In this document: in pieces, positions 22,106-33,945 of the stretch
How the letters are laid out: the number at the start of each line of letters is the position of its first letter
How positions within the stretch are numbered: position 1 is the first letter of the stretch
NCBI RefSeq assembly: GCF_964355755.1
Contig: NC_092671.1
Location: 22,587,070-22,651,069, forward strand
Length of the DNA stretch: 64,000 bases
Source of the DNA: Antedon mediterranea
Lineage: Eukaryota; Echinodermata; Crinoidea; Comatulida; Antedonidae
Reading direction: 5' to 3'
Program-made: the position numbers and the translations under genes
Notes under the pieces: generated by a model
Told to the model about the DNA's origin: nothing
What the model saw: only the letters and a program-made list of their open reading frames with translations
The model's database searches: none

Positions 22106-23538
22106 ACATTCATTTTAATTTTTAGCCTCCGTTGCCATGACAACGGTCAATTATCCAAATTTTGATGTTTTTTCCATTTTTCACAGATTTTCTATAGTGA
22201 AAAAGTACAAACTTGTATACTTATTTTAACCAAAAATACTTACAGTATACAGTTTTTGTTTATAGCAGTGTAAACAACATGTATTGAGTTCCATTTAATG
22301 TAGAAAAAAAAACAATTACAAAATGGAGTTTGGTTGATACCATTATTTTAAAAAGAGTTGTTTAAAAAAAAATTTTATTTTTTTTATAAAAGTATACCTC
22401 ATAAACGTACCCATAACTTCCAAAGTGGTGTTTTTAAATCAATGAGGTTTTTTAATTTGATAGTCAATAGGTTTTTCAACAATAATCACGAAAAAAACAC
22501 TGGGTTAAATTTCATACATAGGTTTTGTGTTGGCAGGAAAATACGAAAAATACAAAATATCAACAAACAAAACACATGAAACACAATTTAAATATGGCTA
22601 ATCCAATAATAAAACGTATATGTGGCTTGTCATAATGCTACTAGAGTCATACGAATAGTTTAGATAAAATAGGAGAATGTGTTTCCAGGTTTATTTCAAT
22701 TAATTGCCAGAAAAACAGTATTTTGCATTGAAATATTTAGTTGATGGAAAATAATGTTAAACTTTGAAATAATTGCGTCAATGGTTTTTATAATATAATT
22801 CTATTTTGTGTAAAGAGGTACAGAAAGACCTCCCAAAAAATCTGACCTTGTAAATAGGTCATTTGAGGTCAAAAGGGGTCAGAATGCAAAACAGGACAGG
22901 TCCCCACTTACTACAACTATTAATGTTTGATCAAAATTTACAAGATAGTTCATAAAAATTCTCAACAATTTTCATTTTTTGCCTATAGTGTTACCTTAGC
23001 AACCATTTCTATGTGTAACTAAGGAAAGTAATTTTTAAAAAAACGTAAAAAATGGTGTTTTAAATAAATACAAAACATTTTTTCTACATAGTTTTACATT
23101 TGCTTTAAATACTGAATCCTAATAATCTCGGAAAGAAAGTCTTGAAAAATTTGAATAAAGGTAAAAAATTGACCTTTAGTGTTATCTTAAACCTTTTTAC
23201 GTAACTAAGGATATTTAAAAAAAAATTAAATATGGAGTTTTCATGAAGAAAAAAAAATTTACATATTGAGGTCAAATGATATCAACATTTTACCTATAGT
23301 GTATTGTAGCAACTGTTTCTATACTAACTAAGTACAATATTTTTAATATGGGTTTCATGACTACAAACAATTGATTACATAGCTTTACTACTTTTTCCCA
23401 AATTTACTTATCTAAATCCCAGAAAATGTCTGACCTTGTGAAAGGGTCATTTGTTGGGTCAAGTTATGTCAAAATGTATTATTTATGTTATCTTAGAACC
23501 GGTTTCTATGCGTAACTAAAGATAATTTGTTTTTTTAA
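22106..23538. repeat. Diverged tandem modules with a TTAGCAACC / GTAACTAAGG motif
   Basis: Imperfect repeats of a pattern TATAGTGTTACCTTAGCAAC, then TATGTGTAACTAAGG, then an ATGGNGTTTTCATG-like stretch, recur near 22980, 23170, 23290 and 23480. They resume at 24090 and 24250 on the far side of the MITE at 23541. A palindromic GTTGCCATGACAAC lies at 22131-22144. No gene. Confidence 0.55.
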
Positions 23539-23540
23539 TA

Positions 23541-24088
23541 CAGTTGAACCTCCCGTAAGTGGCCACCCTCGGGACCTGGAAAAGTGGCCGCTTACGGGCG
23601 GTGACCCCTTACGGGAGGTTCTGCCGATAAAGGGCCAAAATCACGTATTATGGCTATATACGATATTCTTAACGAAACGAGCCTCTCAATTTTCCAGCTA
23701 ATTGTAGGCCTATTATTATTTATAATCAGGTGGTTTAGTATTTTTTAGCATTTTCAGACAAATTTTAAAAGCTTTATCATATGAAAAATGGTCGGTCAAA
23801 ATCTGTGTAGTTTTCTCATCTCTTCACAGTAATGTTTTTAAAACCTCTTCAAAATAAAGCTAATATATAAAGAAATACAATAAACATGCACCTCTAATTC
23901 ATAGGTCCATGCAATAAGTATCACATTTTTCGATTGGCCGCTTACAAAAAATCTTATTTTTAGTATAAAAAGGTGCCCGCAGCTGCTTACGGTAAGCACC
24001 AAATGCACTAATTAGATAGGAAGAACAAACAGTCTTTTCCAAAGGGCGTCCGTTAAGGGAGGTGGCCGCTTACGGGAGGTGCCCGCTG
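23541..24088. mobile_element. Pogo-like MITE with TA target duplication
   Basis: The left end CAGTTGAACCTCCCGTAAG and the right end (reverse complement CAGCGGGCACCTCCCGTAAG) form terminal inverted repeats of about 27 bp. Direct TA dinucleotides flank the unit at 23539-23540 and 24089-24090. Extra subterminal copies of GGCCGCTTACGGG lie just inside. At 548 bp and without an open frame it is non-autonomous. The CAG start and TA duplication suggest the pogo/Tc1 group. Confidence 0.8.
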
Positions 24089-25640
24089 TAAATAAAATAT
24101 GGGGTTTTCATGAATAAAAATAATCACAGAAGAAAGTGCTTACGAATATGACCTTGTGAAACGGTAATTTGAAAATGCAAATAAGGCATGCCTGCTAATA
24201 ATCTACAAATTTAAATTTGTATAAGATAAATATGCAAAATCTAAAGAATATCTCAATTTTAGTTACCATAGTAACTGTTGCTATGCATAACTAAGGGAAA
24301 TTAAATAATTATCAGATAATTATTAATTAATAATTAATACTGAATCCAACCATAAAAATATAGAATTTAAAACCAATATTTAATAATAAAAATGAAATTT
24401 CACATCAGGGCCGGGCTTTAATATTTGTTATGTAGCATTAACATACCTGAGTATATCATTGACTTTTGATTGGTTCTATTTTGGGGAGGGGAAAGTGGTG
24501 GATCCAGGACTTTGAAATAGTTAGGGGCGAGGGTCAAAAAACTTAACTTTATGTCCTATCTTTTGCATTGCAATTTTTAACTTGGGGTGGGAGAAAGGGG
24601 GAGGGGATGGGATGGAGGAGTTTGAATCCATCTATTCATTGGGGCGATGGTAGCGGCAGTGTGGGTGGTGCTTGAATGCATGCATTTGACACTCTATAGT
24701 GGATGATCGACCAAAGTGTTGCAGTTTATCTTTTTGTGGTTATAGTCAGGGTGGGGGAGGGGGGTGGTAGTCAAAAGTGGTGGTGGATGCTTAGATTAGC
24801 AAATAAAAGAAGTAAACAAATGAAAGAGGAGCTTCAAAATAACAGAGGAGTAATCTGTTGCAACGATTAAAATTCACAACGATCTGATAATTTATTCAAA
24901 TTTCCAGAGGATATCACCTATAAAATGACATTAAAACTGGGAATTACAGAATCTATAATAAATTTTTTTTTCTCACAACACAACTAGTTAGAACTATATA
25001 AAACATTAAGAATTTTTCTGACCAATGAGTTTCAAATCAAATAATCAAAGAAAATAAAATATTTTTACTGATATACCATGTTTTTTTAAAAATAAAAATG
25101 CCTATGTTTCTCGCAACACTGCTTGTAGATTTTAAAATTACCCCAGTATTTTATTTTAGAAATCAATCAATTAAACATTAGAACTACCTATTTGTAATAA
25201 ATCTGTTAAAAAAATATACCACTTTGGGCGTTATGGTGAAGTAAAGTTTAGTTGCATTGAACAATTTAAAAAAAGTGAAAAACACCCCTTTTTAAATAAA
25301 TGGTATCTCCCAAAGTATGAAATAAAAAATAAAATAAAAAATATGAAACAGGTACACAATGTATTGTTATTATGCATACACTAATTATTTATTTTATGAT
25401 TAAATGAACAAAACAAAAATATCGTTCATCAAAGTAGTACCAATATCCATTTTAAAAAACCTTAAAAAAGGACAAAATTTGTCAAAAACACAAATTTGGT
25501 CGTTGCCATGGAAATATACGTGTGAAATAAAAACTACTTCATATCTGATTTCTCTCAACACATATATAGCCATGTGCAAAATTTGAAAGAAATCCATTTT
25601 TTTAGTCTGCCACTCTTTTTGATATTTCTTTGATTCTTAC
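24089..25640. other. AT-rich non-coding DNA with a G-rich tract
   Basis: The diverged modules of 22106-23538 continue to about 24320. G-run clusters lie at 24584-24613 and 24749-24770 and could form G-quadruplexes. The remainder is AT-rich with no gene; short open frames on both strands at about 25400-25597 overlap each other and show no domain. Confidence 0.5.
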
Positions 25641-25800
25641 AGACAATGGCTCTTAAATCTTATATAAATATGGATATTCTGAACAATTTATGACAAAAAT
25701 AAAGTCTTTATGACCAGGGGTTACCGAGATATGTCAAAGGTCAAAAGTGATATTTCCCGCCAAATTTCAAAAATATGTTTCATTAAAGCTAAGTTTATTT
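25640..25800 (-). repeat. DR1-family repeat fragment
   Basis: Nearly identical to 18886-18965 at its start, then joined by deletion to a TGTCAAAGGTCA (25732-25743) and a TTTCAAAAATATGTTTCATTA end. It abuts the tail of the minus-strand LINE. Confidence 0.75.
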
Positions 25801-26830
25801 ATTCTATTTTATTTATTCATTTCCCAACCAACAGTGAACTCATGGTTCACCACTAACTTACAGGAGGGAACACAGACAAATACGAACATCAATAAAAAAC
25901 ATTAAACCAAACTACTAACAATGTTACGAAACTTACGGAAATTATTACTAAAGATATCTAACTCAGGGTTTCTTAAAGTAAAAGAATTATAAGGTTGACT
26001 TAATCTACTAATAAAACCATTTTTTAAAACATTTACTCTACTAAAAGGAATATGAAAAGTAGGATTTCTTCTAAGACGACGACTAGGGACTCTAAGATAA
26101 AAATTACTAACTAAGTTACAGTCAAATAAAGAATTAACACATTTATACGAAAAAAACAAGATCAAAAAAGGTTCTACGGGACTCAGGAGATCGGACATGG
26201 AAATGAAAATCAGGATTCTGGTTGTGGCTGATGTAGCGTAAAAAACGGTTATGCAGACGCTGAATGCGCATAGACTGAGTTTTCGTAATAGAAATAAAAA
26301 TAACAGAACTAAAGTTGAGAATTGGATGGATAATTGAATAATAAAGGTGGATTTTGGTTTGCATGTCAAAATGTTTACAATTACGCCACATCAGCCCAAG
26401 CAGTCTATTGCACTTGCCAACAAGATAATCAATATGAAAAGAAAAACAAAGGAAACTATCAATAAAAACACCAAGATCTTTTTGTGATTGCACCCTATTA
26501 ATGGGATTGTCATTAATTAAATAATTATGAAATAAAATGTTCTTTTTCAAAGTAATAGTTAAGATATTGCACTTTACTGGATTGAGGGACATACCCCATA
26601 AAGCTGCCCAAGAACATAATTTGTCCAAGTCCACCTGAAGCCTGTCAGCATCCCCAACACTACCAATAATTTTGTATGGCTTAACATCATCAGCAAACAT
26701 AAGACATCTGGAGTGGGTAAAGAGTTTTGGGATATCATTGACAAAAAGATTGAAAAGGAGAGGACCAAGAATCGATCCCTGAAGGACACCGGAATGAATA
26801 GGAAGCCATTCAGAGGATATACCCTCAATG
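25800..26830 (-). mobile_element. 5'-truncated LINE, minus strand, with AATAAA-type tail
   Basis: On the minus strand the copy starts inside the reverse transcriptase (VLQGSILGPLLFNLFVND). It passes the catalytic MFADDVK (from about 26700) and SWAALWGMSLNPVKC, then reads QSQKDLGVFID. A frameshift lies near 26160, after SPESRRTFFDL, and the C-terminal domain continues in another frame (YKCVNSLFDCN, RVPSRRLRRNPTF) to about 25902. The 3' end carries repeated AATAAA at 25800-25830. Catalytic aspartates are present but the upstream RT, endonuclease and ORF1 are missing. Probably Jockey/CR1-like. Confidence 0.85.
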
Positions 26831-27539
26831 AAAAAAAAATAAGGATTTCACCAATTTTTCTTTATTTACGTTTAATAAAATTTCAAATTGCACAAATTGT
26901 TCTGAAATTGCGCATAACAAACAATTGATTAATAAGCTAGCATTCATACTATTATTAATGATTACAATATGAACATTTGGATAATAAATAGGAACACATT
27001 GTAGGCATACACCCAATATGATGATGCACGTACGTGGGCGCGTATGTTCATTCGTGCGTCAAAATTCAATAAACATGTCCGATATGCGAGGACATATATT
27101 ATTAGGTGTAATAAGATTGTTTGGTTGGATTGTTTGGTTGAATCATTGAGGTATTAATTAATGTTAACTCTATGGTTGAATCACGCGTAGATTTCTTCAG
27201 TGTATGCATTTGATTAGGCGACAGCATCTGAAACCAATGTTCATCTTGTTTTTAAGGCTTCTAATATTTTGGTAATAGAATGTTGGATTATTGCTGTTAT
27301 TGCTTGTGTTTGTGTTATCACTAGCCCTGTCCTTGTTTTCCTCTGCAGGGCCTGGATTTTGTTCCAGCTGAAAACTTGATGAACAATAATAGCTTGAATA
27401 GTAAGGAACCTTAGCTAGATAGGCAAATGCTAAAATAGACCACCTGTGGGCCTAGTAAACAAGGTACTGAACTGAATCCATTGCCTTAGTCGATCCCGGG
27501 CTACAGTGCACTCCACACCGTGCGAGCACTCGTAACATA
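26831..27539. other. No gene seen
   Basis: AT-rich anonymous DNA. A palindrome-rich GCACGTACGTGGGCGCG patch lies at about 27025. Nothing else recognisable. Confidence 0.4.
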
Positions 27540-27812
27540 ATGCGGAAGTTGAGTTTGAACGAAAACCTTTCATTATAGAACAATTTAAGACAAAATCAGA
27601 CCTCTATGATCACTCTTTCTCAAGTACTGTCTATATTTAGGATTTTGATAAATCCAAGATGGCCACCAAAATGGCCCCCAAAAAACCCCATGGGACAATA
27701 TTTTGTCTTGGGAACATCAACAAATGTTAATTACATATATTCAGGATTACAAAAATGTACATTAAAAAATCATGGGGTGCACGGTAACCCCTCCTTCCTA
27801 CCCTACTAAATA
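27540..27812 (-). repeat. Inverted copy of the repeat at 9184-9470
   Basis: Reverse complement of 9184-9470 over about 270 bp, sharing a CAAGATGGCCACCAAAATGG stretch. It ends at about the same point as the other copy, consistent with a defined element end. Confidence 0.8.
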
Positions 27813-27914
27813 GTATAATAGGCTGTTGACAATATGCCTCGTTCACTTGGAATCCACACCTGACTGATTCGCGTATGTAATACCTGTGTATTGTTGTTAG
27901 TGTCTTTAGCGTGT

Positions 27915-29123
27915 ACGAAACATAACACGCACGTAGGGTCATGCGCGTGAAATCGCGCGTTAAAAATTTTAAAAGCTCAAAATTACGTATTGATCAATTT
28001 AGAGCATGAATTAGGCCATTTGCATGTTTTAAAAAATTACTGCGCAAAAACACGTTTTTGCGCGTGCGTACATAGAAAGCGTAAAAAATACAAAATGTTT
28101 GTACAAATTGCATTCTACTCATCTTCCTTGGTACATTAACCAAATTTGAGTCCATTTCGACTTAAAATAATGCTACGTGTATACGAGCAAGTTAAAAATG
28201 ACAAAATGCGCACATTAATTGTACAAAAGTGCTAAAAATGGTAAAAAATAAGGCCTTTTTAAAATGAATATAACTCTTCAGAACTTATTATGGCAGCCAA
28301 TGAGTTGTAGATATAAATGTATATATACATTAGACGTACAAAATGGTATGGCGTCATCATTTGGCGTCATCAATTTCTAAAATAGGGTTTTTTACCCTTT
28401 TGTCATAGACCACCATATTCAACAGAGCGCAACTCGCTTATCTGTGATCGATTTTCTTTTAATTTTTAATATATTCTACCCCAATCAATTATGTTACTTA
28501 TGAGTTGCCAAGATTTTCATTTTGATGACATCATCACGTCTTAAAATTTAAATAACGGTGGGTACGTAATTTCACCTACAAGGTAAATTTGAATACCTTA
28601 CAGCTCTTCTGAATTAAAGTTGACCTTGATGTTTATAACTTATTATGAGAGCTTGTGCAATGTAGATATGTATTCATATAAAAATTAAGCCTATCGGATG
28701 TTGTGACGTTATCATATGGCCAGTTGAAGTTAAAAAGTAGTTTTTTCATCTCTTTCGTAAAAATTATACAATTTTTAAAGAGCGCGCACCGCCCTTCTAC
28801 GTGCCAAATTTTCTTCGAATTGTTATATTTTATTGCTCAATTCATTATCTTTCGATATTGTTATCCACAAGTTTATTTTGATAATGTCATCAGTGCCGAA
28901 AAATTAGAACATGATGTGTGTCCGTAATTTCACCAATGCTACACTGTATATAGATATACAGTATATACTGTACATAATGTATGGCATATAACAGGCACAA
29001 CTCAGCATACATCAACATTTTCCGATTGTATGTTAACATACGTGCATGTTTAAAAAATATGAATATCAATAAAATAATAAAATGATCACCTATAATTCGT
29101 CAAATTGACGAATTAAATTCTAG
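27915..29123 (+). mobile_element. Non-autonomous Helitron-like element, copy 1 of a plus-strand array
   Basis: The 3' end has the Helitron signature: a hairpin AATTCGTCA-AAT-TGACGAATT followed a few bases later by CTAG (29120-29123) and a host T. The body contains four modules spaced 176-179 bp, each with a (T)GACGTCA-like core (about 28350, 28526, 28703, 28882). No Rep or helicase frame is present. The 5' limit is approximate; sequence from 27920 is repeated at 32526-32690. Confidence 0.7.
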
Positions 29124-30613
29124 TTATTATTATTATTAAATATTATAAGATTGTATAACTTTGTCATAAGATTGACCTGTAGCTATAGAAACTATTTATG
29201 ACTTTAGAGTTATGCGTGATTTTATGAATTTGATTGATCATAGATTATAAACTAAAAATAATTTTGTATTGACAAATTTAAGTCATATCAAGGGCAAACT
29301 TTCTATGGATTAAAAATGATTTTGAAAAAACGCGCGTTTAAAAATTCATCAACTTGTGCAGTACGCACAGAGTAATACAGAATTCATATATGTAAAAATG
29401 TTACTTATGAACTGTAACGACATTTACAAGTTAAATAATACGATTTTATGTAATATGAGATAATATGAATGTGAATAAAAGTGGTGTTTGCGCCACAAAA
29501 GAGAAAAAAAAAACTTGTGCAGTACGCACGTATAACGCTAAAAACATGTTTTTTTTGCGTGATTTATGTTTTTCCAGCCTTTTATAGTAATTTTACCAAT
29601 TTTTTAACAATTTCGACTTAAAATCACGTCATACAAGCACATCGAATTGGACAAAATTTGTGAGCGTTTTTTATGAAAAAGTTCAAAAATTTGTCAAAAT
29701 TATGCCTTTTTTTAATCTATTATAGCTCTTCAGGATCGAAGGTATTTAAATTTATTATGCAAGAAGATAAATTGTAGATATGAATTCGTGCAGAATTTTT
29801 ATCTCTCGGATGTTTATGACGTCATCGTATGGCCACACGAATGTAAAATATAAGATTTTTGTCTCTTTTGTTATTGCTCATCACATTCAACAGAGCGAAT
29901 CTTGCTTATACGTATTCCATTTCCCCCCGAGATTTTAATATTGTCTAGGTCAATCAACTATATTTCACAGGAGTTACGGTAAACATATTTTATTTTTTAT
30001 GACGTCATCATGTCTAAAAATGTAAATAATGTGCGTCACTTATTTTCATCTTTACAGTAAATTTCAATCTGTTATAGCTCGTCAGAATAAAAAGTGATAA
30101 TCATGATTAAACGTTTTCTGGAAGCTATTGGATTGTAATACGAATTCATGTGAATATTTTGCCAATCAGATGTTCTGACGTCATCATATGTTGAATAGAA
30201 AAAGTTGTATTTTCATATTTTGCGTCATAGTTCATCACATTTAAACGAGAGCACATCTCACTTTTACGTGCTAAAAATTCTTAAAATAATAATAATGTAA
30301 TTATTTAGATAATTATCTTCTAAAATTGTTATCTTTATATGTCAATTTGATGACGTCATCGTGTTAATAAATGGATTTAAAAGATGGGTCTCGTAATTTC
30401 GTCTATGCTACACTGTATAACATATGTACAGTTTATTCTGTAAATACTGTAATATGCTGTATGCTACATAATAGGTACAATTCAGCACTGTAAACATATT
30501 TATTTCATGTCATAGGATAGCATAATAATTGTCGAGGTTCATATGGTTAAATATGTGCATGTTGCGTTTGTGCGGATAACCCGAACTCGTCAAAGTGACG
30601 AGTTCAAATCTAG
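29124..30613 (+). mobile_element. Non-autonomous Helitron-like element, copy 2
   Basis: Begins directly after the CTAG of copy 1. It ends with the hairpin AACTCGTCA-AAG-TGACGAGTT, five bases, then CTAG at 30610-30613. Four perfect TGACGTCA palindromes occur at 29817, 30000, 30176 and 30352, a period of 176-183 bp. No protein is encoded. Confidence 0.78.
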
Positions 30614-30790
30614 TTAGGTGATCATTTAGAATAAAATGATCACCTATTGTTATTGTATCAAATCTTTATTATTGTTATTAGGTAATCATTTTATTCTAAA
30701 TGATCACCTATTGTTATTGTATAAAATCTTTATTAGGTGATCATTTAGAATAAAATGATCACCTATTGTTATTGTATAAAATCTAACAAC
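30614..30790. repeat. Three hairpins of 13-bp stem in a ~55-bp tandem repeat
   Basis: TAGGTGATCATTT and AAATGATCACCTA form perfect 13-bp stems with a six-base loop, occurring about three times (near 30615, 30680, 30733) separated by TTGTTATTGTATAAAATCTT. The middle one has a swapped loop orientation. Confidence 0.85.
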
Positions 30791-32273
30791 TAAGTTGCGG
30801 AAATCCAATAAAGATTTTGTGACTGTAAGTATCTTTTTTTTTCATCTTCTTTGTTATTCTTCTTTCTTTCCCGGATTTTTGTGACCAGCATATCCCTATT
30901 GCTTGTGAACATAACTTTGTATAACTTGGTAAAAAGATTGACATTGAAGTGTAGATGTGCAGCCAAGCTTTTGGACGATGTCAGATCCGCGTTGCGTAAG
31001 TTACGCGAGATTTTATGAATTTCTATAATCATATGATCATAAATTTAGAACCAACAAATATTGTTTCATAAAACTTAATAAAATTATAATTCATATCATG
31101 GGTCAACTTCCTATGGATTAAAAATGGCATGTTTTACAAGAAGTTACACACGCACACGCATTTAAAGTTTCAAAATGCGCAAATTAATTTCTAATTAACT
31201 TTCGCTGATCATGACATTTTGAGCATGTCAAAAATTCCTGCGTGCGCGAAACATTGTACATATGTATGGTGCGCACGGAGTAAGAAAATCATGTTTTTTT
31301 CTCATGAATTGTGATTTTCTAGCCTTTCCTAGTCATTTTACAAGATAGACATCATTTCAAATTAAAATGACGCATACGAACACGTTGATTTAGACCATTT
31401 GCGTGCGTTTTAGTTGCGAAAGTTACAAAATATTGTCAAACTTATGCCTATTTTGAATCTATAGCTCTTCAGGATCGAAAATGACCCCCATTTTTTTTAA
31501 CTTATTATGCCAGAAGATAAATTGTAGATGAATTCATGCAGAATTTTTACCTCTCGGATTTTATGACGTCATCGTATGGCCTCACGAATGTAAAATATAG
31601 GATTTTTGTCTGTTTCGTTATTGCTCATCACATTCAACAGAGCGCATCTCGCTTATACATATTCCATTTCCCCCTGAGATTTTAATATTGTCTAGGTCAA
31701 TCAACTACCTTTCGCATGAGTTAAAAATATTTTAATTTTTATGACGTCATCATGTCTAAAAATGTAAATAACGTGGGTTACTTATTTTCATCTTTACAGT
31801 AAATTTCAATCTGTTATATCCTGTCAGAATAAAAAATGATAATCATGATTAAAACGTTTTATGGAAGCTGTTGAATTGATACGAATTCATGTACAAATTA
31901 TGTGCATCGGATGTTTTAACGTCATCATATGGCCAGTTCAATTATAAAAGTCGTAATTCTAAATTTTTCATCATAGTTAATGACATTTAAAAGAGCGTGC
32001 ATCTATATTCTACGTATTCTAATTTCTTCAACACGTTGATATGTTTGTTGCTCAGATAATTTCCTTCCAAAATTGCTATATACGTGTTTCATTTTGATGA
32101 CATCATCATGTTAAAAATTGGATTAAAAGATGGGTCTCGTAACATCATCTATGCTACACTGTATATAACATATAAAGTGCATTTTGTAAATCATAGGATG
32201 GCATAATAATTGTTGACGTTCATAAAGTTTAACATATGTGCACGTTGCGTGTCCGCGGATAGTTCAAATCTAG
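30614..32273 (+). mobile_element. Non-autonomous Helitron-like element, copy 3
   Basis: Follows copy 2 head-to-tail. It opens with a hairpin array (30614-30790), then the shared 5' region. Four modules are centred at 31564, 31742, 31917 and 32098; the first two keep TGACGTCA. The 3' end AGTTCAAATCTAGT is kept, with CTAG at 32270-32273, but the first half of the terminal hairpin is deleted. Confidence 0.72.
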
Positions 32274-32992
32274 TGCTTCTTCTTGTTTCTGTACACTATT
32301 TTGTGTAACAAATATCTCAAAAAGTTAAATGTCAATGATCACAAAAATTTCACAATATCTTTCAAATACTGTCCTAATAAGCTTTTCAGCATGATCACTC
32401 ATCTGCGACGTCATTTATACGCCATTTTGTGAAATCACATTATCAATCATATCTCCATAATTCATTATCACATATTAATGAAATTCACTACACGTAAACT
32501 TCAGGTCAAGGGTAAAAATATTAGCAAATAAAAACGCAAGTGCACGTAGGGTTATGCGCGTGAAAAATTTAAAAAGCTCAAAATTACGTTAAAAAAATGT
32601 CTGCGCAAAAACATGTTTTTGTGCGTGCGTACATAGAAAGCGTAAAAAAATAAAAAATGTTTGTACAAATTGCATTCTACTCATTTTTGTGTCGGACACA
32701 TTGCGTCAAGATTTTGTGACTCAGCTTTTCATATCTCCAAAGGTCACTTCCGGTAACAAGTGATTGTCGGTTACAAAGATACTGTACAATCATATCAAGT
32801 TGTAAGCGGCCATTTAAAATATATACTCTACCTCTTCAAGTTCGCACACAATTCAGGATAGTAAGAACACAAAATTCTATTATGTACGCACATATTAATG
32901 TTTAACTAATTATTGATTGTTTGCAAAAATAAAAAAAAATGTAAAACTATTAAATTTCATATCTGGACAAGTAAAATTAAATGACTACATAC
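32274..32992. other. Intron sequence downstream of the SAM exon
   Basis: Non-coding. 32526-32690 repeats the start of the Helitron-like body at 27920-28140 in the same orientation. No exon for the rest of SAM or for the U-box was found here. Confidence 0.5.
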
Positions 32993-33232
32993 CGACAGCA
33001 AGTCCACTAGCTAGCATATCACTATCCATCATAATTAACTCCTGGCCATCGATGCAATTTTCTTTGAACGTTTTGGAGTATTGACTTAGGCCAAGTAGTT
33101 GAAGCCATTCACAAACATCTTGTACCGACCAATCTTTTAAAGCGGTAGACTCCAAACGCTGATTGTCTATTTCACCATCTTTTGATCTTGAAATTAATGG
33201 TTGAGTTATGTTATATGCAATTGACCTACCAC
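32993..33232 (-). CDS. WDSUB1: Host exon encoding a SAM domain, probable WDSUB1
   Basis: A 240-bp internal exon. The acceptor TTTACAG lies just above 33232 and the donor GTATGT starts at 32992. It is open in one frame only, starting with two bases of a split codon and ending with one (phase 1 on both sides). The 79 full codons include DWSVQDVCEWLQLLGLSQYS and FKENCIDGQELIMM, a classic SAM domain start (protein-protein interaction fold). The preceding linker is poorly conserved. The upstream exon at 38964-39102 ends in phase 1, so the two join in frame across a 5.7-kb intron. WD40 followed by SAM is the layout of WDSUB1, a probable ubiquitin-ligase subunit whose U-box follows SAM. No U-box exon was found, so other WD40-SAM proteins are not excluded. 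Confidence 0.75.
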
Positions 33233-33589
33233 CTGTAAATACAAAATATTATTTATTTAGTACATTTTTTTTGCAATGATAATGTAGAAAATATCTAAAG
33301 ACTTACTAAATAACTATGCTTATGATGACAAATAGACATTATATGTGCTTCAGATACACAATATTTAATTGATTATTGGAAATCGATAAATATTCTTAAA
33401 ATTATAGATAGGTGGATTTAGCTGAAAATACCTTTTAAATAAAATTGCAAAAGTTTGTTTTATTGTCCAAAATCCACCCTGGTCTGCCCAGTATAAAAAA
33501 AAAAAATTAGTAATTGTGGAACATGCAAGCGAAATCAGACATAAGTTAAAGTTTTCAAAATTACAATTTTCACAAATACAAAAACTACA
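33233..33589. other. Intron sequence upstream of the SAM exon
   Basis: AT-rich with the polypyrimidine tract and acceptor of the SAM exon at its left edge (minus strand). No other feature. Confidence 0.5.
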
Positions 33590-33945
33590 CTAGATTTGAA
33601 CTCGTCAATATGGACGCCTAGTGCACGTCATACGTTAGAATATTGCGCACAGAAAAACGATTATGCATGCGCGTGTAACTTTGTGTGAAACATGCCATTT
33701 TTAATCCATAGAAATTTGGCCCATGATTGCCCATGCCCACTTAAGTGTCAATACAAACTGACTTCTGGTTTTTAATCTATGATCAATCATTGAAATTCAT
33801 AAAATCGCTGCGCGACTCTGACATCGTCGAAAAGCTTGGCTGCACATCTACAGCTTCAGGTCAATCTTATAACAAAGTTATACAATCTTATGTTGGCCAG
33901 AATTAGAGATACGCTGCGAACAAAATCAGTGGAAAAAAAGAAGAA
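33590..33945 (-). mobile_element. Helitron-like element, minus strand, internally deleted (~356 bp)
   Basis: On the minus strand its 3' end is CTAGT at 33590-33593 next to a degenerate ACTCGTC hairpin. Its 5' region is the family's TTCTTCTTTTTTTCC / TTTTGTTCGCAGCGTATCTC stretch. The 177-bp modules are missing. The next element's 3' end begins immediately at 33946. Confidence 0.68.

Noticed and set aside
18940-22143. Similar peptides at 18940-19179 (plus) and 21733-22143 (minus) suggesting a conserved protein
   Set aside because: They are readings of the two arms of one inverted repeat; similarity comes from the DNA duplication.
25902-26828. Three overlapping minus-strand frames as separate genes
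   Set aside because: They are one frameshifted LINE reverse transcriptase; the 26574-26828 frame is a shadow in the wrong phase.
1-32992. U-box exon expected after the SAM exon on the minus strand
   Set aside because: I looked for the CPI...DPV...DG...W pattern and found none; it may be outside the window, lost or too split to see.
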